Assembly: GCA_042701975.1 (NCBI GenBank)
Contig: CP170561.1
Span: 4,340,001-4,404,000 of the forward strand
Reading direction: 5' to 3'
Length of the DNA stretch: 64,000 nt
DNA from: JAFALK01 sp042701975
GTDB taxonomy: Bacteria; Pseudomonadota; Gammaproteobacteria; Burkholderiales; Burkholderiaceae_C
Below the pieces are notes generated by a model that was not told the DNA's origin, made no database searches, and was given only the letters and a program-made list of their open reading frames with translations. The position numbers and the translations under genes are program-made. This document shows positions 25,309-33,511 of this stretch, one piece after another (within the stretch, counting starts at the first letter, position 1; every line of letters starts with the position of its first letter).

Positions 25309-26253
25309 ATGACCCTGCGTCGGAATTTCCTCGCTTCGGCCCTCTCTTCGGCCGTCGCCCCGCTGCTGCTCCCCGCCTCCTTCGATGCTCTCGCGGCTCC
25401 GGCGCTGCCGGACGCAACCGGCCCCTACCAGCTCCCCAACACCTTCGTCCATCCGCTGCCGGATCCAGTGACGGGCCGCGCCTACGAGGTCTGGGTCGAC
25501 CTGCCCACAGGTGCCAAGCCGCAGGACGGGCCGCTGCCGGCCGTGTTCGTGACCGATGCGCCTTATGCCTTCCCGCTGGTGCGCTCGCTGCGCAACCGCG
25601 TCGGCCAGGCGGGGCACAACATTGCCGACTTCGTGCTCGTGGGCCTGGCCGGGCCGGCCAGCGAATCCGCCGTGGCGATGCGCAGCCGCGACTACACGCC
25701 GACCAATCCACTGGCACGCGCCGACAAGCCGAAGAACCTCTACGGCGCCAGCCAGTACGGCGAAGGTGCCCGCTACCTGCGCTACGTGGCCGAGCTGGCG
25801 GTGCCCGCCATCAGCGCGCGCTACAACATCGACGCGAAGCGCCGCGTCATCCTCGGCCATTCGTATGGGGCGTTGTTCGCCGCACAGGCGCTGCTGGAGC
25901 GGCCGGACCTGTTCAGCCACCACATCCTGGGCAGCCCTTCGCTGTGGTTCGACCAGCATGCGATCCTGGAACGCGAGGCAGCCTATGCGCGCGCGCATCG
26001 CGACCTGGACGCGCGGATCTTCCAGTACGTGGGCGAGTTCGAGGCCGTGCGGCCCGGCGAGCGCTACAACAAGGAGAACGATCTGGTGGCCGACATGTGG
26101 CGCTTCCAGAAGACGCTGCAGCGGCGCGGCTACCGTTCGCTGAAGATCGAGAGCCATGTGCTGGCCGGCAACGACCACCTGACGGTTGCGCCCGCCGGTG
26201 CGACGCTGGGCTTGCTCTGGGCCCTGCCCGGTCGCGGCCCGTATTCCGGCTGA
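25309..26253 (+). CDS. Exported alpha/beta hydrolase-fold esterase (Tat-type signal)
   Basis: A 314-residue hydrolase of the esterase-D/IroE-like group. The N-terminus MTLRRNFLASALSSAVAPLL has a twin-arginine pattern (RRNFL) and cleaves near ALAA. Nucleophile Ser185 sits in ILGHSYGALFAAQ; the catalytic histidine is probably in AGNDHLTVAP. It follows the hydroxylase gene by 44 bp. Substrates of relatives include siderophore esters and S-formylglutathione; none is indicated here. Plus-strand transcription has no obvious terminator of its own after it. Confidence 0.8.
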   Translation: MTLRRNFLASALSSAVAPLLLPASFDALAAPALPDATGPYQLPNTFVHPLPDPVTGRAYEVWVDLPTGAKPQDGPLPAVFVTDAPYAFPLVRSLRNRVGQAGHNIADFVLVGLAGPASESAVAMRSRDYTPTNPLARADKPKNLYGASQYGEGARYLRYVAELAVPAISARYNIDAKRRVILGHSYGALFAAQALLERPDLFSHHILGSPSLWFDQHAILEREAAYARAHRDLDARIFQYVGEFEAVRPGERYNKENDLVADMWRFQKTLQRRGYRSLKIESHVLAGNDHLTVAPAGATLGLLWALPGRGPYSG

Positions 26254-26290
26254 GCGGCTGACGGTCAATTTCGGCGCAGCGGATTTCACC

Positions 26291-26326
26291 CGCAAAGAAA
26301 AAGGCCGCTGCAAGCGCAGCGGCCTT
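26291..26326 (-). terminator. Rho-independent terminator of fadL
   Basis: An 11-bp perfect stem (26301-26311 with 26316-26326, four-base loop). On the minus strand it is followed by TTTTTCTTTGCG. It lies 18 bp after the stop of the FadL gene. The plus-strand side is not followed by Ts, so it mainly serves the minus strand. Confidence 0.8.
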
Positions 26327-26343
26327 CAAGGGAACTACGGCGC

Positions 26344-27759
26344 TCAGAAGCGGTAGTTGTAGGCCAGGCCCAGCATCTGCAGATGCGTCTGGTACAGGCC
26401 CTTGGTGGTTTCGCCGTTGCCGGTGCAACTGGTGCTGACCGGGGAGCAGGCGTTCTTGTAGTTGCCTTCCACGTCCTGCAGCATCGTGAAGCTGTAGGCC
26501 AGGTCCAGCGAGGACTGGGCGTTGAGCTTGATGTTCAGGCCGGCCGACAGCGTGTTGCGGTTACCGTCAGGCAGCGCCGGGTGCGTCAGCTCGGCGCTGC
26601 GAACCGGCGACTGGTCGAAGGCGTAGCCCATGCGCAGCAGTAACTGGTCGTTGATCTTGTAGTCGGCACCGATCGACGCGCGCCAGGTGTTCTTCCAGTA
26701 CTGGCGGATCACTTCGTCGCCTTCCTTCGTACCGGGGAACTCGATGTGCAGTTCCTGCAGGCGCGAGGTGCGGGTCCAGGTGATGTCGCCCATCACGGAC
26801 CAGCGTGCATCGATCTGGTGGAAGACGTTGGCCGAGACAGTCTCAGGCGTGGTCAGGCGCACGCGGGCGTCCGAGTTGGCCTTGCCCGAAGCGGCGGCCA
26901 GCACCTGGTTGACGATCGGATCGGTCGTCACGGTGGAGAAGTCCCACACCGTGCTGCCTTCCAGCTTGTGATGCACGGGCGAGCGGTAGGCCAGGCCGAA
27001 GCGCGTGTTGCTGTCGAGCTGGAACAGGTAGCCGACGTTGGCACCGAAGCCCCAGCCATTGCCGTCGTTCTTGCCCGAGCCGTCCTTGGCCGCGGCCAGC
27101 ACGGCAGGGTTGCCGCCCAGGCCGACGATCTGCTGGATCAGGGCGTTGCCGGTGGGCGTGCCGGACAGCGCGGCGATTGTGCCGGGCACGTCGACGGACT
27201 GGCTCAGCTTGGCCTTCATGTACTCGGCCGAGATGCCGAAGCCGATCGACTGGCGGGCGTCGATCTTGTAGGCCACGGACGGGTTCAGGGCGACGGATTC
27301 GAGCTCGATCTTGTTGAGCGCGTAACGGCCGGCCCACTGGTTGCCGTAGTCCATCTTGGTGCCGTAGGGCACGTACAGGCCGGCGCCGAAGGTCCAGCGG
27401 TCGTCCAGCTGCTTGCTCAGGTAGAGCGAAGGCGCCAGCACGGCCTTGGGCACGATGCGGTCGCTGGGGTTCAGGCCACCGGTCGTGGTGCCGGTGAAGC
27501 GGGTCGAGCCCATGTCGGTGTACGACGAGTGCGGGGCGACGATGGTGCCGCCAACCTGCAGCTGCAGGCCTTCCAGGCGGCTCAGGCCGGCCGGGTTGTA
27601 GAACTGCACGGAGGCGTCGTTGGCTTCGGCGGCGTTCGCGTCGGCATTGCCTTGCGAGGAGACGCTTTGCGAGCCGAAGCGGTAGCCGGCGGCGTCAGCG
27701 TTGGTAGCGAGAACGGCCAGTGCGGCCGAAAGAATCAGGGAGAGGTTTGTCTTTTTCAC
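26344..27759 (-). CDS. fadL: Outer-membrane long-chain fatty acid transporter, FadL family
   Basis: A 471-residue porin-like transporter. Signal peptide MKKTNLSLILSAALAVLATNADA; the mature N-terminus AGYRFGSQSVSSQGNADANA and the hatch motif VQFYNPAGLSRL are the hallmarks of FadL/TodX (OMPP1). It ends in LGLAYNYRF with terminal Phe. It imports hydrophobic substrates such as long-chain fatty acids or aromatics by lateral diffusion. A palindrome 78-97 bp upstream of the start may be its operator, and a terminator follows. Confidence 0.9.
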   Translation of the reverse strand: MKKTNLSLILSAALAVLATNADAAGYRFGSQSVSSQGNADANAAEANDASVQFYNPAGLSRLEGLQLQVGGTIVAPHSSYTDMGSTRFTGTTTGGLNPSDRIVPKAVLAPSLYLSKQLDDRWTFGAGLYVPYGTKMDYGNQWAGRYALNKIELESVALNPSVAYKIDARQSIGFGISAEYMKAKLSQSVDVPGTIAALSGTPTGNALIQQIVGLGGNPAVLAAAKDGSGKNDGNGWGFGANVGYLFQLDSNTRFGLAYRSPVHHKLEGSTVWDFSTVTTDPIVNQVLAAASGKANSDARVRLTTPETVSANVFHQIDARWSVMGDITWTRTSRLQELHIEFPGTKEGDEVIRQYWKNTWRASIGADYKINDQLLLRMGYAFDQSPVRSAELTHPALPDGNRNTLSAGLNIKLNAQSSLDLAYSFTMLQDVEGNYKNACSPVSTSCTGNGETTKGLYQTHLQMLGLAYNYRF

Positions 27760-27836
27760 GTGGTCTTGCCCGCGGGTACTACGGGTGCTGCTTTATCGAA
27801 AAGCCTCTCGCGGGGAAGAGGCTCGCTCGGCGATCT

Positions 27837-27856
27837 TTTGTAGTGATCGCTACAAA
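27837..27856. promoter_or_regulatory. 20-bp palindrome upstream of fadL (candidate operator)
   Basis: The sequence reads TTTGTAG-TGATCG-CTACAAA: 7-bp perfect arms, and all but one of the central pairs also match. It sits in the 233-bp divergent gap between fadL and the hypothetical gene at 27993, 78-97 bp from the fadL start. The size and symmetry suit a dimeric TetR- or GntR-type repressor. No known consensus is matched. Confidence 0.5.
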
Positions 27857-27992
27857 GCATTCTAGGGTTTTCCTGATATCCCCCGCCCTACTGACAGAAC
27901 CGGCCCCTTGCGTCTTGATAACTGGTTATTTGTACAGCATCATTTGCGCCATGGCGCCGAGCGCCCGAAGAGCCAGGAGATGGGAGCTGACG

Positions 27993-28625
27993 ATGGATTA
28001 CGCCTTTGACTTGTCGATGACCCAGGCCGCGATCTGGTCAACCGACCCCGCCGCGCTGGCGCGTGATCGCCGCGTGCGCGGCGTGGCGCGAGCCGCCCTG
28101 CAGAACGCGCTGGGCGGCTCGCCGGCGCACGTGCTGTCGGCCTGGCTGGACTGCCTGGCCCACGGCGGTCTGCCACCCTGCGTGGCCATGGACCAGGCAA
28201 TGACGCCCGCGCAGCGCCGTTGGTATGAAGCCTGCGGCGTGGCGCTCGACGCCTCCTTCCAGGCCAGCGGCTTCAATGTCCACGGTCTCTCGGCCGAGGA
28301 GTACGGCGAGATGATGGAACTCGCCTGGGTCTCGGTGGCGCCGGCCGTGCCCACGGAATACCGCGACAAGGCGGCCTGGCAGCAGGCCTTTCTCTCACGC
28401 CTGTGCGAGCTGCGCTACGAGAGCGGCGCGCAGTCGATGCAGGAGCTGGCCGAGCAGGAATTCGACTGGCACGGCGACCAGCACCCGCTCTGCGCGGCCG
28501 ACTATCTCGTGGGTCTGACGGAGGTCAGCTTTACACCTCGCCAGGCCCGAGAGGACGATCCGTTTTATCGGACACTGCGGGCGCAAGTCCGCCAGGCCCT
28601 TCCACTTCAAAAGGATCTTTCATGA
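27993..28625 (+). CDS. Hypothetical protein cotranslated with YceI
   Basis: A 210-residue, mainly helical cytoplasmic protein starting MDYAFDLSMTQAAIWSTDPA, with GGGAG seven bases before the ATG. No signal peptide or membrane segment. It has repeated Trp/Tyr/acidic stretches (YGEMMELAWVSVAP; QEFDWHGDQHPLC) but no motif I recognise. Its stop overlaps the start of the YceI gene (ATGA), so the two are coupled and the function may relate to YceI export or to its ligand. Confidence 0.7.
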   Translation: MDYAFDLSMTQAAIWSTDPAALARDRRVRGVARAALQNALGGSPAHVLSAWLDCLAHGGLPPCVAMDQAMTPAQRRWYEACGVALDASFQASGFNVHGLSAEEYGEMMELAWVSVAPAVPTEYRDKAAWQQAFLSRLCELRYESGAQSMQELAEQEFDWHGDQHPLCAADYLVGLTEVSFTPRQAREDDPFYRTLRAQVRQALPLQKDLS

Positions 28626-29206
28626 AGTCGCAGTTGCTCATCTCCGCCCTCCTCGTCGGCGCCGCCGCACAGGCCGCCCCGGTGACCTACGAGATCGACC
28701 CCACCCACAGCTACCCGAGCTTCGAGGCCGATCACATGGGCATGTCCTACTGGCGCGGCAAGCTCAAGAAGAACAGCGGCACCATCGTCTACGACAAGGC
28801 CACCGGCGCCGGCAGTGTGGACGTGAAGATCGACCTGGCCAGCATCGACTTCGGCCTGGACATGATGAACGCCTGGGCCACGGGCAAGGACTTCTTCAAC
28901 CTGGAGAAGAACCCGGGCACGGCGAGCTTCAAGGGCCGCTTTGAAGGTGCCAAGGCCAGCGGCTCGATGCAGGTGCCAAGCCAGGTGGTGGGCGAGCTGA
29001 CGCTGAACGGCAAGACCCGGCCGATGACGCTGACCGTGAATCAGCTCAAGTGCACCGCGCACCCGATGCTCAAGCGCGACTGGTGCGGCGCCGATGCCTC
29101 GGGCAGCTTCAACCGCGAGGAGTTCGGCCTGGCTGCGGGCAAGGACTGGGGCTTCAAGATGGATGTGAACCTGCGCATCCAGGTCGAGGCTGTGGCCAAG
29201 GAGTGA
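28622..29206 (+). CDS. YceI-family periplasmic protein
   Basis: A 194-residue protein with signal peptide MKSQLLISALLVGAAAQA and the YceI/lipocalin-like barrel: VTYEIDPTHSYPSFEADHMG (the typical D-x-x-H-S start), GTIVYDKATGAGSVDVKIDL, FFNLEKNPGTASFKG and the late SFNREEFGLAAG. YceI proteins bind isoprenoid or amphiphilic lipids in the periplasm. Two cysteines (CTAHPMLKRDWC) may form a disulfide. Translationally coupled to the hypothetical gene upstream. Confidence 0.9.
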   Translation: MKSQLLISALLVGAAAQAAPVTYEIDPTHSYPSFEADHMGMSYWRGKLKKNSGTIVYDKATGAGSVDVKIDLASIDFGLDMMNAWATGKDFFNLEKNPGTASFKGRFEGAKASGSMQVPSQVVGELTLNGKTRPMTLTVNQLKCTAHPMLKRDWCGADASGSFNREEFGLAAGKDWGFKMDVNLRIQVEAVAKE

Positions 29207-29230
29207 CCCCCGGCGATGATGCAAGGGAAA

Positions 29231-29632
29231 TCACGCCCCACCCGCAGCTGACCCCTCCTGAACAAGACGCGACGGCCAGCCGATGCGAACCAGCAGGCCG
29301 TCCGGCCCGCACACGCCCACTTCGTAGAGGCCCCATTCGCGGTGACGCAGGACGCCGCCTGGGCGGATGATGAGGTCGTCCACGCGGGCGGCGATGGCGT
29401 CCACCTCCGGCGTGCGGATGAAGACGCCAAAGGGGTTGTGCTCCGCCGGCACGCTCCAGGGGCCGCTGCCCGCCTGCGTCAGGTGCACTTCGCAATGCCA
29501 GCCAGTCATGATGACGTAGCTGGCATCGCCGCCTGTGCGCTCGAAGCCGAGGCGCTCCCAGAACGGGATGGCGGCGGCCAAGTCGTTGCTCGGCACGATG
29601 GCGAAAGCGCCTACGGTGGCAGGGATGGGCAT
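29231..29632 (-). CDS. VOC-family (glyoxalase/bleomycin-resistance fold) protein
   Basis: A 133-residue single-module VOC protein: VGAFAIVPSNDLAAAIPFWERLGF at the start, HCEVHLTQAG with the metal-type His/Glu area, and GLYEVGVCGPDGLLVRIGWP at the end. GGAG sits before the ATG. It could be a bleomycin-binding-type protein or a small dioxygenase/isomerase; the family does not fix the activity. Stands alone between the convergent YceI gene and the start of the catabolic island. Confidence 0.8.
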   Translation of the reverse strand: MPIPATVGAFAIVPSNDLAAAIPFWERLGFERTGGDASYVIMTGWHCEVHLTQAGSGPWSVPAEHNPFGVFIRTPEVDAIAARVDDLIIRPGGVLRHREWGLYEVGVCGPDGLLVRIGWPSRLVQEGSAAGGA

Positions 29633-29689
29633 GCGAGGCTCCGGTTCACTGGGGTCGGTCTCGGCAGTTTATGCACTCCGCCCCATGCC

Positions 29690-31216
29690 TCACCAAGCCA
29701 GGCGCAACTCCCGCTTGAGCACCTTGCCGATCGCGTTGCGCGGCAGCTCCATCGCCAGGCGCACCGCTGACAGGCGCTGCGTCTTGCCCACGCGCTCGTT
29801 GACGAACTGCCGCAGCGCCTCCGCCTCGGCACACGCGCCGCCCTTCAGCACGACGACGGCGACCGGTGTTTCACCCCACTCGGGCGATGCAATGCCGATG
29901 ACCGCGGCCTCGGCAACGGCCGGGTGCTGCAGCAGCACGGCCTCGAGGTCGACGGCGTAGATGTTGAAGCCGCCGCTGATGATGAGGTCCTTGCGCCGGT
30001 CCAGCAGGATCAGAAAGCCGTCCTCGTCGAAGCGCGCCACGTCGCCGGTGCGGATGTAGCGCCGGCCCTCGGCATCGAACCATTCGGCGGCGGCGGTCTG
30101 CGCCGGCAGGCCGTGATAGCCCGTCATCATCGCGCCGGAGCGCCCCACCACTTCGCCCACCTGCCCGGCTGCGAGTTCGCGGCCTTCCTCGTCGATCAGG
30201 CGGATGTCGTGCCCTTCGGCCGGGCGGCCGACGGTGTGCAGCTTGTCCGGGAATTCATGGGCCGGCAGGATGCAGGTGCCGCCGCCTTCGGTCATGCCGT
30301 AGTACTCGATCAGCTGGCCCGGCCAGCGGCGCAGCACCTCGGCCTTGAGCGCAGCGGTGAATGGCGCGCTGGTGCAGAAGCGCCAGCGCAGCGTTGACAG
30401 ATCCGCTCGATCGAAATCGGGATGCGCCAGCAGGCGCTGGTACTGCACGGGGACGAGCATGGCGTGCGTGGCGCCCTGCGCTTCGGCCAGCGCGAGGTAG
30501 CGCGCGGCGTCGAACTTCGGCATGAGCACGACAGCACCGCCCGTGGCCAAGGCCGGCAGCACCGAGACCAGCGTGGTGTTGGAGTACAGCGGCGTTGCCG
30601 AGAGCGTCACCGTGCCCGGGCCGTAGCCGAAGGCGGCAGCCCGCCGCACCTGGGACCAGCGCATGGCGTGCGACTGCACGATGCCCTTGGGCGTGCCCGT
30701 GGTGCCCGACGAATAGATGAGATTGAAAGCCCACTCCGGCTGGATCGTCACGGGCGAGGGCTGCGCGCCTTCGGCCGCCAGCCACTCCTCCAGCGCATCC
30801 ATGCTCAGCCGATGCAGGCCCAATGGCAGGCCGGCGCTGGCGGCATCGATCTGTGCCTCGGCTTCCGCATCGACGATGAGCAGGCTCGCACCCGCATCGC
30901 GGACCATGGCGGCCAACTGCGCCGGCGTGGCGCCCGGGGCCAGCGGCGCCACGGCAAGGCCCGCCCGCAGCGCACCCAGGAACAGGCCCAGGTACTCGAT
31001 GCTCGTGGTACCGCACAGCGCGATCACGTCGCCCGGCCCCAGGCCCTCGTGCTGCAGGGCGGCGGCCACGCGATCCATCCAGGCGTCGAGCGCCTCGTAG
31101 TCCAGCCGCCGATCGCCCTCGACGAGGGCGACGGCTGCCGGACGCTGCCGCGCATGCCGGCCGATCAGGCCGGGCACATCGTGAAACGCGGCCTCTTCGA
31201 CGTCCTCAAAAGACAT
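29690..31216 (-). CDS. Acyl-CoA synthetase (AMP-forming)
   Basis: A 508-residue ANL-family ligase. Motifs in order: LIYSSGTTGTPKGIV (P-loop), YYGMTEGGGT, RTGDVARFDEDGFLILLDRR and the hinge, GGFNIYAVDLEAVL, and the catalytic lysine region PRNAIGKVLKRELR. It should activate a carboxylic acid to its CoA thioester. It lies six bases after the TonB receptor stop and ends the copy-A minus-strand operon, so it probably activates the acid freed by the copy-A esterases. Close to long-chain or aromatic CoA ligases; the exact acid is not deducible. Confidence 0.85.
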   Translation of the reverse strand: MSFEDVEEAAFHDVPGLIGRHARQRPAAVALVEGDRRLDYEALDAWMDRVAAALQHEGLGPGDVIALCGTTSIEYLGLFLGALRAGLAVAPLAPGATPAQLAAMVRDAGASLLIVDAEAEAQIDAASAGLPLGLHRLSMDALEEWLAAEGAQPSPVTIQPEWAFNLIYSSGTTGTPKGIVQSHAMRWSQVRRAAAFGYGPGTVTLSATPLYSNTTLVSVLPALATGGAVVLMPKFDAARYLALAEAQGATHAMLVPVQYQRLLAHPDFDRADLSTLRWRFCTSAPFTAALKAEVLRRWPGQLIEYYGMTEGGGTCILPAHEFPDKLHTVGRPAEGHDIRLIDEEGRELAAGQVGEVVGRSGAMMTGYHGLPAQTAAAEWFDAEGRRYIRTGDVARFDEDGFLILLDRRKDLIISGGFNIYAVDLEAVLLQHPAVAEAAVIGIASPEWGETPVAVVVLKGGACAEAEALRQFVNERVGKTQRLSAVRLAMELPRNAIGKVLKRELRLAW

Positions 31217-31222
31217 GCGTGC

Positions 31223-33454
31223 TCAGAAGAACTTCGTGATCCTCACACCGTACTGGCGCGGCGCACCGGCATAGCGCAGGCCCGAGCCGATGGCGGCCAG
31301 GTACTTCTTGTTCGTCAGGTTGGTGGCGAAGATGCTGGCGCTGAAGTCGCCGCGCTCCCAGTCGACCGAGGCGCCGAGCAGGTCGCGCGCGCCGAGCTCG
31401 TCGCTGCGGGCACGGTTCTCGAACAGCGTGGCCCATTGCTTGCCGACGTGGGCGTAGTTGATGCGCGGCGTGATGGTGTCGTCGCCGATGTTGAAGCGCT
31501 TCTCCAGGCTCAGATTGAAGGTCATGTTGGGCGCGTAGGTCTGCTCATGGCCATCGAGGTTGATGCAGCTGATGCTGGACGGGCCCTTGAGCGGATCACA
31601 AGGCAGGATGGAGGCCGCGCGCGGATCGGTGGCGTAGAACAGGCCTATCTGGCTGTGCAGGAAGCCGACATTGGCCTTGGCGGACCACCCATCGCCCAGC
31701 ATCGCTTGCACCGAACCTTCAAAGCCGTACATCTTGGTCGGGTTCGGCGTGTTGAGCTCGAAGCCGAAGGTCGGGTATTGCGGATAGCCGATGGTGACCT
31801 GGAAGTTGCGGTACTGGTTGTAGAAGGCGCTGGTCTGCGTGAGGACGTGGCCGTCCATCCAGCTGGCCTTCCAGCCGAGCTCGGCGCTGCGCACCTTCTC
31901 TTCCTTGAACGGGGGCGGCAGGCCCAGGCCCACGGGCACGTTCAGGCCGCCGGGGCGGTAGCCGCTGGCGAGGAAGCCGTAGACGAAGTTGTCTTTGTCG
32001 ATCGTCCAGTCCAGCGCGATCTTGCCGCTGAAGTTCTTGAAGTGGGCCGATTCGGTGATATCCAGCGGCAGGCCGTACTGCGAGACCTTGCCCTCGTTGC
32101 GCGTGCCGTTGCGCGAGTAGCGGCCTTCGACCGAGAGTTTCAAGTCGTTGGTCAGCTTGTAGCCGACCTGGCCGAACGCAGCCAGCGTCCACACCGGGTT
32201 GCGGCCGTCCAGGCGGTACTCGCTGAGCACATTGCCGGCCGGCACGCCAGTGACGAACTCACCCGTGGGGAAGTCGTGCAGGTCCTTCTGGCCGTACAGG
32301 CCCAGCACCCAGGTCAGCGCGCCGTTGTCCGGCGAGATCAGGTTGAACTCCTGCGAGTTGATGGTCTCTTCCACACGGTCCTTGAAGCTCCAGTTGCGCG
32401 GGTCGGTGGCGGTGCCGTCGAGGTCGGCTTTGTAGGCCGAATCGCCGTACTGGTGGCCGGTCACGGAGCGGAACTTCGTGCCGTCGTCGAAGGTGTATTC
32501 GACCTTCAGTGTCGTGCGGTTGAACTTGTCCAGCGCCTTCTGCGGCGCGTTGGCCGTGATGTGGAAGGGATCGTTGGTCGAGTTGACCGGGTCGGCCGGA
32601 TAGGCGCCCATGTCAATGCGGTTGAAGTCGGTCTTGAGCAGCACCGACAGCGCCTTGCTCGGCTTCCACAGCGCGCCCACGCGGCCGCTGAGCCAGTTCT
32701 GGCTGCCGTCGCCGCCGGTGTACGGGCCGGTGATGGTCCAGAAGCTGTCGCGCTGGTAGGTGTTGAAGGCCACGCGCATGGCGAAGGTGTCGTTCACCGG
32801 CAGGTTCACCGCGGCCTGCGTGCCATACATGCTGTAGTTGCCGGCCGAGGCTGCCGCATAGCCGTGCACGCCGCCGTTGATGATGGGATTGTTCGACTCC
32901 ACCAGGATGGCGCCGCCGGTGGCGTTCTGGCCGCCGAAAGTGCCTTGCGGGCCGCGCAGGATCTGCACGGAGGCGATGTCGTAATAGGGCTCGGTGGACA
33001 GATAGCCCGGGAAGGTGGCCACGCCGTCGCGGTACGTGATCACGCCGGTGGTGGTCTGCGTGTTGGTCTCGGCCTTGCCGATGCCGCGGATCGTGATGTT
33101 CACGCCCTGGCCGAAGTTGTTGGCGGCGGTCGAGGGCGTCACGAACTGCAGCTGGTCGACGATGTCCACGCCGGCCTTGAGCAGGTCATCGCCCGACAGC
33201 ACGGAGGCCGAGATCGAGGTGGTCTGCAGCGGCTTGGCGCGGCGGTCGGCTGTGATCGTCACCTTCTCCAGCGTGGTGACCTGCTTGTCCTTGGCCTTGT
33301 CGGTGCCGTCGGTGGTGGCGGTATCGGCGGCCGGCGCTGCTGCTGCATCCGCGGCGGGCTGCTGTGCCTCCTGTGCATGAGAGGCCAGCGGCGCGGCCAG
33401 CAAGGCCAGTCCCAGCAGATGCGCCAGGCGGGTCTTCTTGAAGGTGATGTTCAT
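31223..33454 (-). CDS. TonB-dependent receptor, copy A of the ester island
   Basis: A 743-residue receptor; GGAGACC precedes the ATG and a signal peptide ends SHA. An Ala-rich linker precedes LEKVTITADRRAKPLQ, the TonB box/plug start. The plug has LQFVTPSTAANNFGQGVNIT, VITYRDGVAT and VQILRGPQGTFGGQNATGGA; the barrel ends ITKFF. It closely resembles the second receptor at 47498, with long identical plug stretches. Expected ligand: the esterified compound of this locus, as it sits between a secreted carboxylesterase and an acyl-CoA ligase. Confidence 0.9.
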   Translation of the reverse strand: MNITFKKTRLAHLLGLALLAAPLASHAQEAQQPAADAAAAPAADTATTDGTDKAKDKQVTTLEKVTITADRRAKPLQTTSISASVLSGDDLLKAGVDIVDQLQFVTPSTAANNFGQGVNITIRGIGKAETNTQTTTGVITYRDGVATFPGYLSTEPYYDIASVQILRGPQGTFGGQNATGGAILVESNNPIINGGVHGYAAASAGNYSMYGTQAAVNLPVNDTFAMRVAFNTYQRDSFWTITGPYTGGDGSQNWLSGRVGALWKPSKALSVLLKTDFNRIDMGAYPADPVNSTNDPFHITANAPQKALDKFNRTTLKVEYTFDDGTKFRSVTGHQYGDSAYKADLDGTATDPRNWSFKDRVEETINSQEFNLISPDNGALTWVLGLYGQKDLHDFPTGEFVTGVPAGNVLSEYRLDGRNPVWTLAAFGQVGYKLTNDLKLSVEGRYSRNGTRNEGKVSQYGLPLDITESAHFKNFSGKIALDWTIDKDNFVYGFLASGYRPGGLNVPVGLGLPPPFKEEKVRSAELGWKASWMDGHVLTQTSAFYNQYRNFQVTIGYPQYPTFGFELNTPNPTKMYGFEGSVQAMLGDGWSAKANVGFLHSQIGLFYATDPRAASILPCDPLKGPSSISCINLDGHEQTYAPNMTFNLSLEKRFNIGDDTITPRINYAHVGKQWATLFENRARSDELGARDLLGASVDWERGDFSASIFATNLTNKKYLAAIGSGLRYAGAPRQYGVRITKFF

Positions 33455-33511
33455 GGTCTCCAGGCTTTCTTTTTTCGAATCGTTTTGGGGAAGAGAGAAG
33501 AACGGCAGGAA

